64,000 bases of DNA from Aradus depressus (lineage: Eukaryota; Arthropoda; Insecta; Hemiptera; Aradidae). Location: positions 4,807,549-4,871,548 of the forward strand of contig OY759223.1 in the NCBI GenBank assembly GCA_963662175.1. Direction: 5' to 3'. The notes beneath the pieces are model-generated. The model saw only the letters and a list, made by a program, of their open reading frames with translations, was not told the DNA's origin and did no database searches. This document shows, piece after piece, positions 29,290 to 40,084 of this stretch. The number at the start of each line of letters is the position of its first letter. The stretch's first letter is position 1. The position numbers were made by a program, and so were the translations under genes.

Positions 29290-30041
29290 CTGTTTTTAGA
29301 GAAGTTTTTGAAGAGTATAATAATAGTACTGTTAATAATTAATACAGTAAAATACTATTTAATCTCATCTATGCTTGTGAAACGACGGCCCTTTAAGGTT
29401 CTCTTTATTGTTGGGAACAGAAAAAAGTCACACGGAGCCATATCTGCCGAATATGGTGGCTGGGGCATTATTATTACACATGTTGTTTTTGGCCAAAAAT
29501 TCACGAACAAGCAATGAAGTGTGGACAGGTGCATTGTCATGGTACAAAAGCTATGAATTGTTTCGTCACAAATCCGGGCGTTTTTTTTCGAATTGCTTCA
29601 CGAAAACGGCGTTGCACTTGTAGGTAGTACTCCTTATTGATCGTTTGACCTTGTGGCAAGAACTCATGGTTCACTATGCCGTTAAAAAACATGCTGGGGC
29701 ATTCAGGGCGATCGTCATCTTCAAAGTCTTCGCGGCCTTCTTGAAAACGCTTATACCACTCGTAAAACCTAGTTTTACTCATAGCACTCACCAAAAGCAA
29801 TATTTAACATTTCTAAAACTTTGCTGCACTTTATTCCATTCTTATACCAGAATTTAGTGCAAATTCTCTGATCCATTTTGTATAATCGCCGATCATACAG
29901 AAACACATGTAACGTCTTTGACAGCTGACAACAGACCAAACATTCGGTTTGGCTAACATTGTACAGATACTTTTCAGACATGTTTACCAACACAACAAAA
30001 TGAAATTACAAAATTCCCGTTACTTTTTGAACACACCTCGT
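29290..30041 (-). mobile_element. mariner element, truncated
   Basis: The 5' end (right side) has a mariner TIR, ACGAGGTGTGTTCAAAAAGT on the minus strand, ending at TA 30041-30042. The other TIR was not found at the left. Transposase remnants fill the inside. Confidence 0.8.
29355..29876 (-). pseudogene. mariner transposase, deleted and frameshifted
   Basis: From ATG 29876 (minus): MDQRICTKFWYKNGIKCSKV and the HTH region, then FYEWYKRFQEGRED, then FFNGIVNHEFLPQG and NKEYYLQV, then in another frame a D-N-A-P-V-H block and PQPPYSADMAPCDFFLFP. These follow the mariner order: HTH, W-Y-K-R-F linker, then catalytic DD34D domain. The segment with the first catalytic Asp is deleted between the linker and FFNG; the second and third Asp blocks remain but lie in different frames. 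Not functional. Confidence 0.88.
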
Positions 30042-30507
30042 ATATTATATCGGGGACTTAAATTATTACACAGCATCTTGAATAGGCACACTCAAATATC
30101 GACATTGACAGGAACTAAATCTTCTCCGCTCTCTGGCAGCTCTGGACCTTGGCAAATATCCCCATAGATGATCAAAATGATCGATACTACCCTTGTAAAC
30201 TAATTTTTAGTCGATCAATGAAACTGAATTTCATGAAACTTTCGAATTCCCACATAGAAGTATGTCTTCAATCCATAACTGTTATGAGAGTGTTAAGCGT
30301 CTCCCAAGCGTCCTCTTCGGCACAATATTGATAGATGTTTTATTCATGGTCTTCTGATACAACATAATTTTGTGTCAAAACAGTAGTTATTTGGTTAAAT
30401 ATAATAGTGTCAATCTTATGTAGTTCTGGATACATGTTAGACTTGAAAAAAATATTTTTGTTGTGTATTTTTAAATCTCCCGATACACATACATTAGACG
30501 AGAATGG

Positions 30508-30830
30508 AAGGCGCCGATAGCTCAGTGGTATGCGTGCTTCGAAACCCGGTCGAGGCCCTTAGTTTATTTTATCTGGGAGCTGAAATGAACTTAAGCACGC
30601 CGTCCTTCGGATGGGGGGTTAAACTATGGACCTGAGTCTGTACGATGTCAGGTACTCGTTAAAGACCTTTTATTCTAGGTAAATAAAAATTTTGAGTCGG
30701 CAAAACTTAGGTCTCCCATAGTAGAGTCCGTCTCATGTTCGCCAGACTGATGAATGAGTTCTCTGATAGTGGGCGATATGACCACGTAGTTAAAGCCAGG
30801 GCATGAGCCATAATAACTAACACATAAACA
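30508..30830 (+). mobile_element. near-full-length SINE
   Basis: Plus orientation: head GGCGCCGATAGCTCAGTGGT (box A region), box B-like CGAAACCCGG, joint AGGCCCTTAGTTTATTTTAT, central CCGTCCTTCGGATGG and tail to GCCATAATAACTAAC. About 20 bases of the head are deleted. Confidence 0.85.
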
Positions 30831-31076
30831 ATTCCGTTTCGATCTATCGGGAGTTGCGTCTTAAAGGGTCGAAAATCATGAAAGTATCGAAAATCCTTCC
30901 TATGTAGCTTGCAAAGTAAAATTTATAATATGAGCTTCTAATGTTTCCTTAACCAATAAGGAAGGAGAACGAGAAAAGAAAACAAAATTATCCTATGACG
31001 CATGTTAGAATGGAAAAAAAAAATAAAGAAATGAAATCGACATTAAGTAATATTTAGTCTGACATCACAACCAAAT

Positions 31077-31086
31077 GGGACGTCCA
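31077..31086 (+). promoter_or_regulatory. possible kappaB-like site upstream of B''
   Basis: GGGACGTCCA lies 35 bases before the TATAA at 31121. It partly fits the GGGRNNYYCC type bound by insect Rel factors, and secapin-like genes are known as immune-related in bees. The matching position in B is TGGAAGTTCA, a poorer fit, so this is weak. Confidence 0.2.
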
Positions 31087-31174
31087 TCGTTTGACTTCAA
31101 TTTAGACACGTGCAACGTTTTATAACCAGTTAGTTAGTTGTTCTTAACGGTACAAACCGACGCTGGAGTCAGTG

Positions 31175-31390
31175 ATGTGGTTAGTGTGTTGGTTCGCAAT
31201 TGCGTGCATACTTCAATGCGCGTTGAGTGAAAAATTGTTATTTCCCGATTCAGTTCCGCCAAAATTGACTGACGAGGAGTCGGAAGATGTGGTAAATCGG
31301 CAGATTATAAAGGTTCCACCAAAGCCTTGTCAAGAGGGTCACAAAAAAATCAACGGTGTTTGCAGACTCATTTTTTCTAACAACAGGTAA
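31175..31390 (+). CDS. secapin-like secreted peptide, type B''
   Basis: A 71-residue frame from ATG 31175 (MWLVCWFAIACILQCALS, signal peptide about 1-18). An acidic propeptide (LTDEESEDVV) precedes IIKVPPKPCQEGHKKINGVC, with Cys52 and Cys63 and the end CRLIFS. I-I-x-V-P-P-K-P-C recalls the solitary gene at 2736. Upstream text matches B (ATCGGGAGTTGCGTCTTAAA; AACGTTTTATAAC), so it is an older paralogue. Here the ATG corresponding to B's first start is ACG, which makes MWL the conserved start. Donor ACAG|GTAAAT at 31386/31387; the in-frame TAA (31388-31390) is intronic. No type C gene follows, although about 30 bases matching the region before C remain at 31934-31967. Confidence 0.75.
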   Translation: MWLVCWFAIACILQCALSEKLLFPDSVPPKLTDEESEDVVNRQIIKVPPKPCQEGHKKINGVCRLIFSNNR

Positions 31391-31450
31391 ATAAATGATG
31401 TCATTACTAGTTGTAGTACCCCGAGTTGCCAGGAAATATCAAAATTAGTG

Positions 31451-31738
31451 GGCGCCAGTAGCTCAGTGGTAGCATGCTTGCTTATTGAGCTCAAAATCGA
31501 GGTCCTTAGTTTTTTTATATGGGAGGAGAAAAAACCTTGAGTACGCCGTCCTTCGGATTATAGTCTCGAGCTTGTACGATGTCAGGTACTCGTTAAAGAC
31601 CCTTACCCTACGTGAATTAAAATTTAGGACTCCCAGAGAGTAGTCGGGCTCATGTCCACCATAGCGACGAAAGAGAACTCTGGTAGTAGGCGTAATGACC
31701 TTGTCGTTAAATCCCGGGCATGGGTCATAATAACTAAC
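31451..31738 (+). mobile_element. near-full-length SINE
   Basis: Head GGGCGCCAGTAGCTCAGTGG, a decayed box B (AAAATCGAGGTCC), body ACGCCGTCCTTCGGATT with a short deletion, and tail AAATCCCGGGCATGGGTCAT. Confidence 0.85.
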
Positions 31739-31986
31739 TATCCCCGTAGAAAAAAAGTGGGTAATATGTTTGACCTCTAAACTTGTTTGTTTCTTTATTT
31801 GTACGTTCACATTTAACGGTTGAACCTGTTTAGGTATAATGTTTTTTTATATGGTAGTAATTTTACGGATAATAGAATATATCTCATCTAAAGAACATGT
31901 ATAGTACATTAGCGAGTAGTTGATAAAACAGCATCGGCAAAATTATAATAATTTAATAATATTGATCAGTCATTATATAATAGAGA

Positions 31987-32242
31987 AAGTGGGTTCAAAC
32001 CCGACCGAGGCCCTGTTTATTTTATCTGGGAGGTAAAATAAACTTAAGCACGCCGTCCTTCACATAGGAAGTTAAGCGATGGTCCCGAGCCTGTACGATG
32101 TCAGGTACTCGATAAAGACCCCTACCCTAGGTGAATAAAAATTTAGGGTTGACAAAATTTAGGACTCCCACAGTAGAGGCTCATGTCCACCAGAGTGACG
32201 AAAGAGCGCTCAAAAGCCGAGGCCTGAGTCATAAAACCTAAA
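31987..32242 (+). mobile_element. SINE, head-truncated
   Basis: Starts inside box B (GTGGGTTCAAACCCGACCGA), runs through the central domain and ends AGTCATAAAACCTAAACCTA with a deletion in the tail. It sits where a type C gene would be expected. Confidence 0.8.
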
Positions 32243-32244
32243 CC

Positions 32245-32780
32245 TAAACTATATTAAAGAAATAATTGAATAATAACTACGAATATACAAAAATATATAA
32301 CACCAATCCGGAGAGCTACAAAACGCGACAGGTAGTGATAGAAAGACAAGTGACCGCTCTCCCTCAGAAGCTTCCCTTTTCTTTGCCGGTTCCAAATAAA
32401 AATTAACAAGTTTATTTCTTATAATATTCTGAATTCACACATAAAATGTTGTATCTATTCAATCATCCTTTCGGTAGTTTTAGAGTGAAGCCGTTCTCTA
32501 AACCCCTTCGTCCCTTTAGCCGAAAAAAAAAAAGATTTTCGAGCTGGGGGATTTATCAATGAATTTTTTTTTCAATTTTTCGTTGAGAATTTTGTTGGAA
32601 AAATTGAAAATGTGCTATGTTAGTTGAGTATACAATTTTTTCTCCCGTCGATTCCTCAGTAAAATCAATAAATAGAAATTACGTTGGTAGTGAACAAAGA
32701 AGGTTGTGTTAGGCATGTAATCAGGGAAAGAGGTCAGGGGAGGTTACAGCAATGTTATCTGGAGAGAAGGCAGGTTAGCC
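32245..32780. other. presumed promoter/5' region of the Gly/Pro-rich gene
   Basis: AT-rich to about 32690, then G-rich. AGGTTAGCCTTGAGG... precedes the ATG at 32802. No clear TATA within 100 bases. A fragment GTCCCTTTAGCCG and other text have no recognised identity. Confidence 0.35.
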
Positions 32781-32801
32781 TTGAGGTCCGGTGGCAGCAG
32801 T

Positions 32802-33708
32802 ATGCGTCTGATAGTGCTCGTGTTAGTGTCGCTCCTGATAGCTGTCGAGGCTAAAGGAGGCAGGGGAGGTGGTGGGGGGCGAACGTCGGGACGAGGCAAG
32901 ACCGGAGGAAGCAGCCGAGGGGGCGGCGATGGGAGTGGGGGCAGTTGGCTGGGGGGCCTATTTGGGGGCAATAAGAACAAGGGGAAGACCAATCCCAATC
33001 CGGCGCCATATCCGAAACAGCAATTTGAAAATGGAGGACAACCGCCTTCGTATTCGGTAAATCCACCGAAAGGAGATCAACGGCCGCCTCCGTATAATCC
33101 AGCCTTCGGAGGCGGGCAAGGTGGGGTGGCGCCGCCACCTTACCCTGGAGCAGCGCAGCCCGGATGGAATATACCCGGTGGACAACCGCCTCCATACTCG
33201 GGAGCAGGGAGACCAGGCTGGAATGCACCTCCCCCCGGCTATCCGGGGACACATGGAGGCGGCTTTGGTGCACCAGGAGGAGGCTTTGGCGCACCAGGAG
33301 GATATCCAGGCGGGGGATATCCTGCTGGAGGAGGATATGGAGCATTCCCCGGAGGCGGTTATGGCGGATACCCTGGAGGAGGATACTATGGCCAGAAGAA
33401 GTCCCGTTTTGGCGGGGGCTTTATCCCCATCCCCATTCCAATTCCTCTGGGAGGGTTTGGAGGCGGTTATGGGGGCTATGGCTCCTCTTTTGGAGGATAC
33501 AGACACGGCGACAGGAACTCCGGAAACGGCTCAAAGACTGATGCTGCCTACAACTCGACTTTGCCCGATCTGGACCCCAACAGACCCCGGGTGCGAGCAC
33601 CGCCTGATGGAGAAATCCTGGGGCTTCAAGAGCTGGACGATGAAAGCAACTTGGAGCAGTGGGCTTTGATATCAACCAAACCTCTTAAATCTAACACTTT
33701 AACTAAAG
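32802..33708 (+). CDS. secreted Gly/Pro-rich protein with PPxY motifs, exon 1
   Basis: 302 residues plus one base. Residues 1-17 (MRLIVLVLVSLLIAVEA) form a signal peptide. Then a G/R/S-rich part, WLGGLFGG, a Pro/Tyr-rich part with PPSY, PPPY (three times) and APPPGYPG, repeats of GGGFGAPGG and GGGYGGYPGG, a KKSR then FIPIPIPIPLGGF hydrophobic strip, and a less repetitive acidic C-terminus (LQELDDESNLEQW). Two N-glycosylation sequons (NGS, NST) occur late. G+C is much higher than the surroundings, partly from Gly/Pro codons. Such proteins occur in cuticle, eggshell, silk or saliva; I cannot choose. ATG 32802 is preferred over TTG 32781. The end is a donor AAAG|GTACTT at 33708/33709; unspliced it would run to 33737. 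Large overlapping frames on both strands are shadows. Confidence 0.75.
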
Positions 33709-35770
33709 GTACTTACATGTTTCCTTTATTTACCTAACAATCACCAAATATTCCGAAGATTGCAGGTTATATTTTCTGATAAGAAATCTAGTTATCATCA
33801 GACACCTGTAGAGAACTTGTATTTTCAACCTTTGATAGAGTGAATAATGACGTTAGGCTTAATAACAACAAATTACAAGTCCTTACTGTCAGTGTTTTGT
33901 TTGTTTGGTTTGTTTTAACGCCCTTCTCCACTCCCAAATCGGGCTGAAAGGACTAACAATCAACACATTGTTATCCTTTTCTTTCTTGTGAAGTAAAATC
34001 TGTTGCAAGAGCTTCTTCCCATGAATTTACTCAACCTAATCTTTATAATCATATACTTGGAAAGTTGGTAGATTGAATCAATTAATAATTAAAACAAAAC
34101 CAAAATTTCCATATGCTTAACAAAGTTAGGTTAGTGATGTCTAATAATATTTGTACTTTGCATGACTTGTTTTCCTAGAAAATGATTCTTTTTAAATGTC
34201 AAAAAAGATCTCATATGAGATATTAATAATTCTGATAAAATTATTTATATTTACCATTGAAATAGCACAAAAAGTGAAAGTTACGATGGAAAAAAATATT
34301 AGTGATTCGTAAATAAATACGTATGTATATGATTATGATTTGATTTTAAATTAATATTTGATGGTTTTAGAACAGTTCACTACACGTAGAATATAGATAA
34401 TATAAGGTTGCCAGATGCATAAATTGAAGAAATAAAAATAAAAAAATTGTATAAATGGAATATTCAGGAATACTATTCATTATAGTTATAAGGTTTTGAG
34501 GACATTAAAGTTTATTAGTTAAAGTACCAAATGAGCTTCTTTTCTACGGAGTGACCGTTTTGGGAAAATAATTGTGTCAAAAAGGACAGATTGTACCTTT
34601 GAAAGAGAATATGTTTTAAATGAAAGTATTGGGATTAAAACTGATTACAAAAAAGATAACATTCAATACTTTTTGTCTTTGACAAAGAGAATTCTATTTA
34701 TTGACTATTAGTTATAAGTGACTAATTACTTTTATAAACAAATAGTCTACTGTTTATATCGAAATCGATAAGATAAATCAATTTTTGTTTTTTTCCTGAT
34801 ATGTATACACAAAAGAGATCAGATAGTTTCCAATGTTTTAAAAAGATAATTTCATTTTATCATATTGTTATTGTTGGCCAATGATTATGAAACGGTAACA
34901 TTTTTCTTCTGTTTTGCCATTCTAACCTTCACAATATATGTGAAGCTAGGAACATTTTTTTCCTATTCACATAGATATTCAAATTAATATACACAATGTG
35001 ATAAGTAATGTACTCACTCTTAACTTATCGTAAAAAGTATAAGTATTATGATTTGAAAAAAAAAAGAAATCACTAAGTTCTTCCTCCCAATCAGCAATCT
35101 TCATTGTCAGAGTATTTCAAATCACTGAACGTTAAACTTTATAAGAATCAAATAGTTTTTCTTTATTCAATTTCCATTTATTTTGTAGTATTTTTTTCTT
35201 AATCTTGAAAAAAAAATTTATTTTTTTCTTTCTAAATGATAACATAGAACCTCCTCTGATAAGAGTTCAAGGCGAGTTCCAAGTTTGACCTTCTGCTCCT
35301 GGTTAACACGAAGTGGGTGAATTCAGGAACACGCCACGAACGACCTTCGTTTTCATTGTCTTAATCATTTGTGATGTCTGGGTAAATTAGGAGGTTCTGT
35401 AGACAGAAAACAACATATTGAATCACCAACTATGTATTTCCTCAACTCGAATTTTTTCCAATCAACTAAGTTTTTTTTATCCCTGTAACTTTCTTTTTTG
35501 ACTTGACCTGCTTGTGTGTAGAATTCATATGGAATTTATATAATATAAAATTCATATAGAAATATTCGTTTCATGGCGGAGGGGAGGTTGCTTTGACTGA
35601 AAATATTCTTATATTCAAGAGAATTGTTTATACAAGGTTAATACTGAATAAATATGTATTGATATGAGGGTATATAATCTATTTAAGTATCACAGTCGTT
35701 GATTTCGTTATTCATCAGATAACTTTTAATATAACTTATTTACAAGACAAGTTCATAGTAAAAAAATATA
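33709..35770 (+). other. putative intron of the Gly/Pro-rich gene, first half
   Basis: AT-rich DNA without a recognised gene or repeat end. A segment at about 35250-35400 (AACCTCCTCTGATAAGAGTT...GAGGTTCTG) is flanked by short inverted text and may be a small MITE. Confidence 0.4.
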
Positions 35771-35779
35771 TGTATATTT

Positions 35780-35995
35780 TGGCTACCCAGTGTTCAGCCG
35801 GTTTGTCGGCTCCTGGCGGGAGAAGAAAAAAGCTGTGTGACGAGCTGGGGCGACCACCGATCGCCACACGTTGGTCGACCAGTGGTCATCCCCGAACCAC
35901 CGTAACCTCACTTTAACCACCGAGCGCCCTCTATAAACAGAGACGGGTGATGTTGCACAAACGCAAGGTGCACCCGAAAAATAAAGAGCAATAAT
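35780..35995 (+). other. G+C-rich island, possible LTR or promoter remnant
   Basis: About 200 balanced-composition bases in AT-rich DNA: GAGCGCCCTCTATAAACAGA then, about 40 bases on, CCGAAAAATAAAGAGCAATA. A TATA followed shortly by a polyadenylation signal resembles the R region of a solo LTR. Terminal repeats were not found. Confidence 0.3.
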
Positions 35996-36267
35996 TGACT
36001 TTTGAGTCTATTTATCTTCTTATTATAATTCTATTTTTGAATTGGTAATAAATTTAAAGAGTTTATTAACGTTTTCCATTTTATTAATGTTAGCTATTGT
36101 TTTAAGAAATGTATTTTCGTTGGATAGTAGAGTTTCATGTTATCATGGTTGTCATACTTTTTGCACTTAGTGAAAATGTGGACTACGTCCTCAGTCTTAT
36201 CGCAGTCATATTATGACCTGTTTAGTCGTCAGTGTCTTACTGTGTGGGTGGAACCATGAATTTGTCG

Positions 36268-36486
36268 TTACTGTCTCCTGTACTCCGTAGTGGTATTCAG
36301 ATTGATGTGCCCAGGAATCCATTGAATGTAGTAGTTCTTATCTGACTGGTAAATAGTTTTAGCTATTGTGGAGAGTATGTAGTTCCTTCGAGTTTTTAGG
36401 TGAAAGTTTCGTAGTAGTTGGCAGGCTGATTTAGAGTCGGTCAATATAACTACATATCTCTTCTGAAAATGTAATACTTGATACAT
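36268..36486 (-). pseudogene. LINE RNase H domain fragment
   Basis: Minus strand reads VVILTDSKSACQLLRNFHLK, then TIAKTIYQSDKNYYIQWIPG followed by H. T-D-S-K-S-A and W-I-P-G-H are the conserved RNase HI blocks of jockey/I-type LINEs. The first catalytic Asp region and the C-terminal H-N-E-x-A-D block are missing or altered (HINLNTTTEY). It lies inside the putative intron, opposite to the host gene. Confidence 0.8.
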
Positions 36487-36595
36487 AATAGTAAAACTTT
36501 TGTATTACACTAAAGATAACAACCTTTACGGCAATGAGTGGTTTTTTCTTTTACAAAATACATATTTTTATATTTATAAAAAATAAAAGAAAAAA

Positions 36596-36604
<9 letters not shown>

Positions 36605-36636
<32 letters not shown>

Positions 36637-36660
36637 TATTGCTTGTGTGTGTGTGTATAT
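36605..36660. repeat. (AT)n and (GT)n microsatellites
   Basis: About 14 AT units followed by a short GTGTGTGTGTG run. Confidence 0.9.
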
Positions 36661-36930
36661 ATTTAAGCAATAAATTAAATTATATTATTCTTAACTTTCA
36701 AGCCTAGATACAGTAAAAAATAAAAATAAATTCTTAATTTTTCTAACATCTATGTTATCAAAAAAAAGCACAATTGGTTCTGAATCGAATTGTGGTCTAT
36801 TAGTGAGGTAATTGTATATAAACTGCATGTTCATTGACAACGCATAGGTATGAATTCATATATAATATATTACAGTAGCATGAAAAAAATTCTATAATTC
36901 TAATTCTTCTTTAAAAAAAAAGCAATTACA

Positions 36931-37170
36931 AACGTTTCGAGAGGCACTCCCATCATTTGTATCTTTAATACATGTGTTCTTTATGTTAACTATTCCTTCT
37001 GTCAATCAGAATCTTTATTTTATAGAACATATTTATTGAGTCGACTTAAATCCCTATTCAAAACTAAATAAATGTTCTATAAAAGGAAGATTCTGACTAA
37101 CAGAAGAAATAGTTAACCTAAAGAACACGTGTATTATAGATACCGATGATGGCAGTGCTTCCTGAGATGT
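36931..37170. mobile_element. foldback element
   Basis: Arms of about 95 bases (GAGGCACTCCCATCATTTGT at left; complement ending at about 37163) with mismatches, around about 50 bases. Internal GTTAACTATTCCTTCTGTCA pairs with TAACAGAAGAAATAGTTAAC. Confidence 0.7.
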
Positions 37171-37516
37171 CTATAATAGATATTTTATTAAGAAGGCAAG
37201 AAAAGTAAATGGAAGAAATGTTGCTGTAATAATATATTATAATGAATTCAGAATCTCCTCACACAACCCAAAAGTAAAGAAAGCTATGAATTATTATTTT
37301 TGCAACGAAATATATTTTTTTTACTTTTATTCTTTTCATGCGCTGAGTATGACACATTTTGTTTGTTTATTGTTGATTTTTAGCAACTGTATAAATATTT
37401 AAAATATGTTATCTTGGAAACTAAAGAAGAGAAAATGAACGGAAACAAACTATGATTTTTTTTTTTTTTTTCACCAAATGTGTATTTAGATTGGTTTTAT
37501 TAAGTTATTTGTTTTT

Positions 37517-37712
37517 GTGACTCATGCCCGGGCTTTAAGTGGTGGACTCGAGCGCCACTTTATTACGGGAGTCCTAAATTTTACTTTTGGGTACCTGACA
37601 TGGCATAGGCTCGGGACAACCGCCCAAAGTTGAAATTCCGTTGAAAACTCCGCATCGAATTGTTGACCGATTACATAACTTTCCCTATACTTCGTATAGC
37701 TGGCGAAGTAAA
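37517..37712. mobile_element. SINE tail fragment joined to an inverted-repeat element end
   Basis: 37517-37620 is reverse SINE tail (GCCCGGGCTTTAAG; TACGGGAGTCCTAAATTTTA). 37630-37712 is one end of the CCAGCTATACGAAGTATAGG family. Confidence 0.65.
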
Positions 37713-37788
37713 ACATTCTGTTATTAATAACTGTAATACTATTTATTGTTATAAATGTATTAAAATATATTTGTTTATTCTGTTATAG

Positions 37789-37802
37789 AAGATGACGACT
37801 GA
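37789..37802 (+). CDS. possible last coding exon of the Gly/Pro-rich gene
   Basis: A pyrimidine/T-rich tract ending CTGTTATAG precedes 37789. Joined in phase 1 to the donor at 33708 it gives E-D-D-D-stop. AATAAA occurs about 450 bases later (38256). Only splice consensus supports it; many AG sites exist in the interval. Confidence 0.25.
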
Positions 37803-37926
37803 GCGACTGGAGCATTAAAAGCCACAAAACTTCTCAAGATTCTGATATATAACTAAATTTTCTTAACATCATTCAGTGAGAGAGTATTATGAATCTCATA
37901 TTCCTTTTTATTAACGCTTATTATTA

Positions 37927-38164
37927 ACTTTTTGTTAAACATGACAAAATATGTATATTGTAACCATGGGTTACTTACAAATTATTAAACAAAATGTTAT
38001 TTTATATTTACATTTCATTCAATTTGGTATTTTTACATTATGTCTACTTTTTGTTAAACATGACAAAATATGTATATTCTAACCATGGGTTACTTACAAA
38101 TTATTAAACAAAATATTATTTTATATTTATATTTCATTTAATTTGTTATTTTTACATTATGCCT
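37927..38164. repeat. 119-base tandem duplication
   Basis: Two copies of a unit containing GTTAAACATGACAAAATATG and CCATGGGTTACTTACAAATT, with about six mismatches. Confidence 0.9.
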
Positions 38165-38274
38165 GCTTGTTCTATGCAAATATATTTTTATAATGTTTAA
38201 ATTTCTTTCTTTTTCTCATTGTACTTCTGAAGATTTCCAAAATCCCATTTCAAATAAAGAGTATTGTCGATATT

Positions 38275-38375
38275 TTGAGTCGTGAAAGTGGACCGGTTGC
38301 CTCTGTTCCTTATTTCAGTTTTTCATTCTGTCATTAAAACGTCGGCCAGTATAATATACAATTAGTAACACGTCG
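38275..38375 (-). pseudogene. Penelope GIY-YIG endonuclease scrap
   Basis: Minus strand gives LIVYYTGRRFNDRMKN, the decayed L-Y-I-G-Q-T-G-R-x-F-x-x-R-x-K block, and AACCGGTCCACTTTCACGAC matches the same place in the 40.7-kb copy. Only this part is readable. Confidence 0.65.
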
Positions 38376-40080
38376 CGCACTGTAGACTAAATACGTACTC
38401 CACTTTTGTTCTCAATTTCCTGAAGACTGTTTTGTAATCGTAACTGAAACAATTTAAAACAGCCATCTTCCTATTGATCCCAATTGTCTTAACTCGATTT
38501 AACTGACTTTTTAAACTCCAACAGATTGTTATGTTCTTCGCATTTGTTAGTCTTAGCCACCATTCAATGTTCTAGGAGGCATGAATAACTTATAGATTGA
38601 GAAACGCGGACATGAAATCTGTGGTCACAGGGAATAAATTGGTTAGCCTAAATTTGTAACTTTTCAAGGCAGCATTTTTTTACTTTTGCATTAATCGTGT
38701 AAATCCAGTTTTTGGAATAAATAAATTATGTTTGCATCATTATTAATCATATACCTTCTAATCTATAGGAGTGAATGAAAATTAATATTGTTAATCCTTT
38801 CTTGGATTTTCCCTTAGTTACCTAAGCATTCCCCATCACTTACCTAATTATTGACCACACTTACCTAATTTAATTATACATTTACCTATTTATTAACCAT
38901 ACTTTTTGAAATAGTCATAAAGTCTGCCGTAGTGAATAAATGGTTAAATGCAGTTATCTTGTTAATGATTCATCACAGAAGTAGATTAAGTTGATTTAAT
39001 CGAGAACATACACAATTTTACAAGATACCTAGGAACCCACATCTTAATAATTACGTCAAGTATTAGAGTCCTGAGCTCCCAACTTCTTCACAGTGCGCAG
39101 ATGGCTTGGGAGATCATCACAGTACACTTGACTCATTTTGGCCATTTTACGACTTAGCAACTTATTCCCTGTGACCATAGAAATATTGTATATTCCATTA
39201 AGAAATTAAAAAATAAACCATCGTCAGGTTTAGTTATGAACTAAGTCAAGATTGTTGAGTGTGAACCGTTTTTATATCTAAGCAGGTAGGTAAGGAACGG
39301 ATTGAAATTTGAAAAGGAAATCCCCATGATTTTACAGTTAAGAATTTGTTCCTTCTTTCAATAAGAATGGTAAAAAAGTAAAATTATTAAATTCAAACAA
39401 GATAATCAAACTAATTGTATGAGATATGCGTGAAATATCGATTGTATATTTAATAAAATACACAACACTGATGCTATGAGAATATTACTACATCATTTCA
39501 TTATATTATTGAAGATAGAAGTGGAATGAATCAGCTCATAGGCGAATCGTGCACTTCGTTTTACACAATTCAATCAGGACGTTAATTTAAAGAACGTATC
39601 AATTTTCATTTCATCCCCAAGAGTCAGGGGGGTACAATTTTAAGTAATCTCAGGTAACTGAGAATTGTATAAATATGACAACTAAGTCAACTTAAATGTC
39701 GCTTTTGAACCTTGTGCTGGCGATGGTGTAAACTTTACGTATATATTTATGTGGAATTGAACAATATAAAAGTTTGTGTTTTTATTTATTTTAACAAGAT
39801 AAACTAATTGTTTGTGATATGCATGAAATAACGATTGTTTATTTAACAAAATACACAACACTGATACCATGAAAATGTTAATAAGTTTATGTATTCATTG
39901 TTATTTATTTAGTTATTTAATAGATAGAAACAGCTTCCCACTTCAATTTTAATAATATTCTCGTGTCATGAATAATTATTTCAAGCATATCAAATATAAA
40001 TTATACTTTATATTGTTAACATTTAATTATTAAGCATATAGGGAAGTTATTGTAATGGGTCCTAAAATCGAAATCAAAAT
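38376..40080. other. AT-rich DNA with Penelope-like end fragments
   Basis: 39215-39260 (CCATCGTCAGGTTTAGTTATGAAC) and 39700-39800 (CGATGGTGTAAACTTTACGT...AACAATATAAAAGTTTGTG) match Penelope-like terminal repeats. Two related blocks (39405-39495 and 39795-39880, with GATATGCGTGAAATA) are direct repeats. No gene recognised. Confidence 0.5.
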
Positions 40081-40084
40081 GTTC

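Noticed and set aside
29269..29857. Plus-strand ORFs of 70-82 codons
   Set aside because: They are the antisense of the mariner transposase remnant.
32851..33675. Several 84-182 codon frames overlapping the Gly/Pro-rich gene on both strands
   Set aside because: They are G+C-rich shadows of the plus-strand frame, which alone has a signal peptide and a sensible repeat structure.
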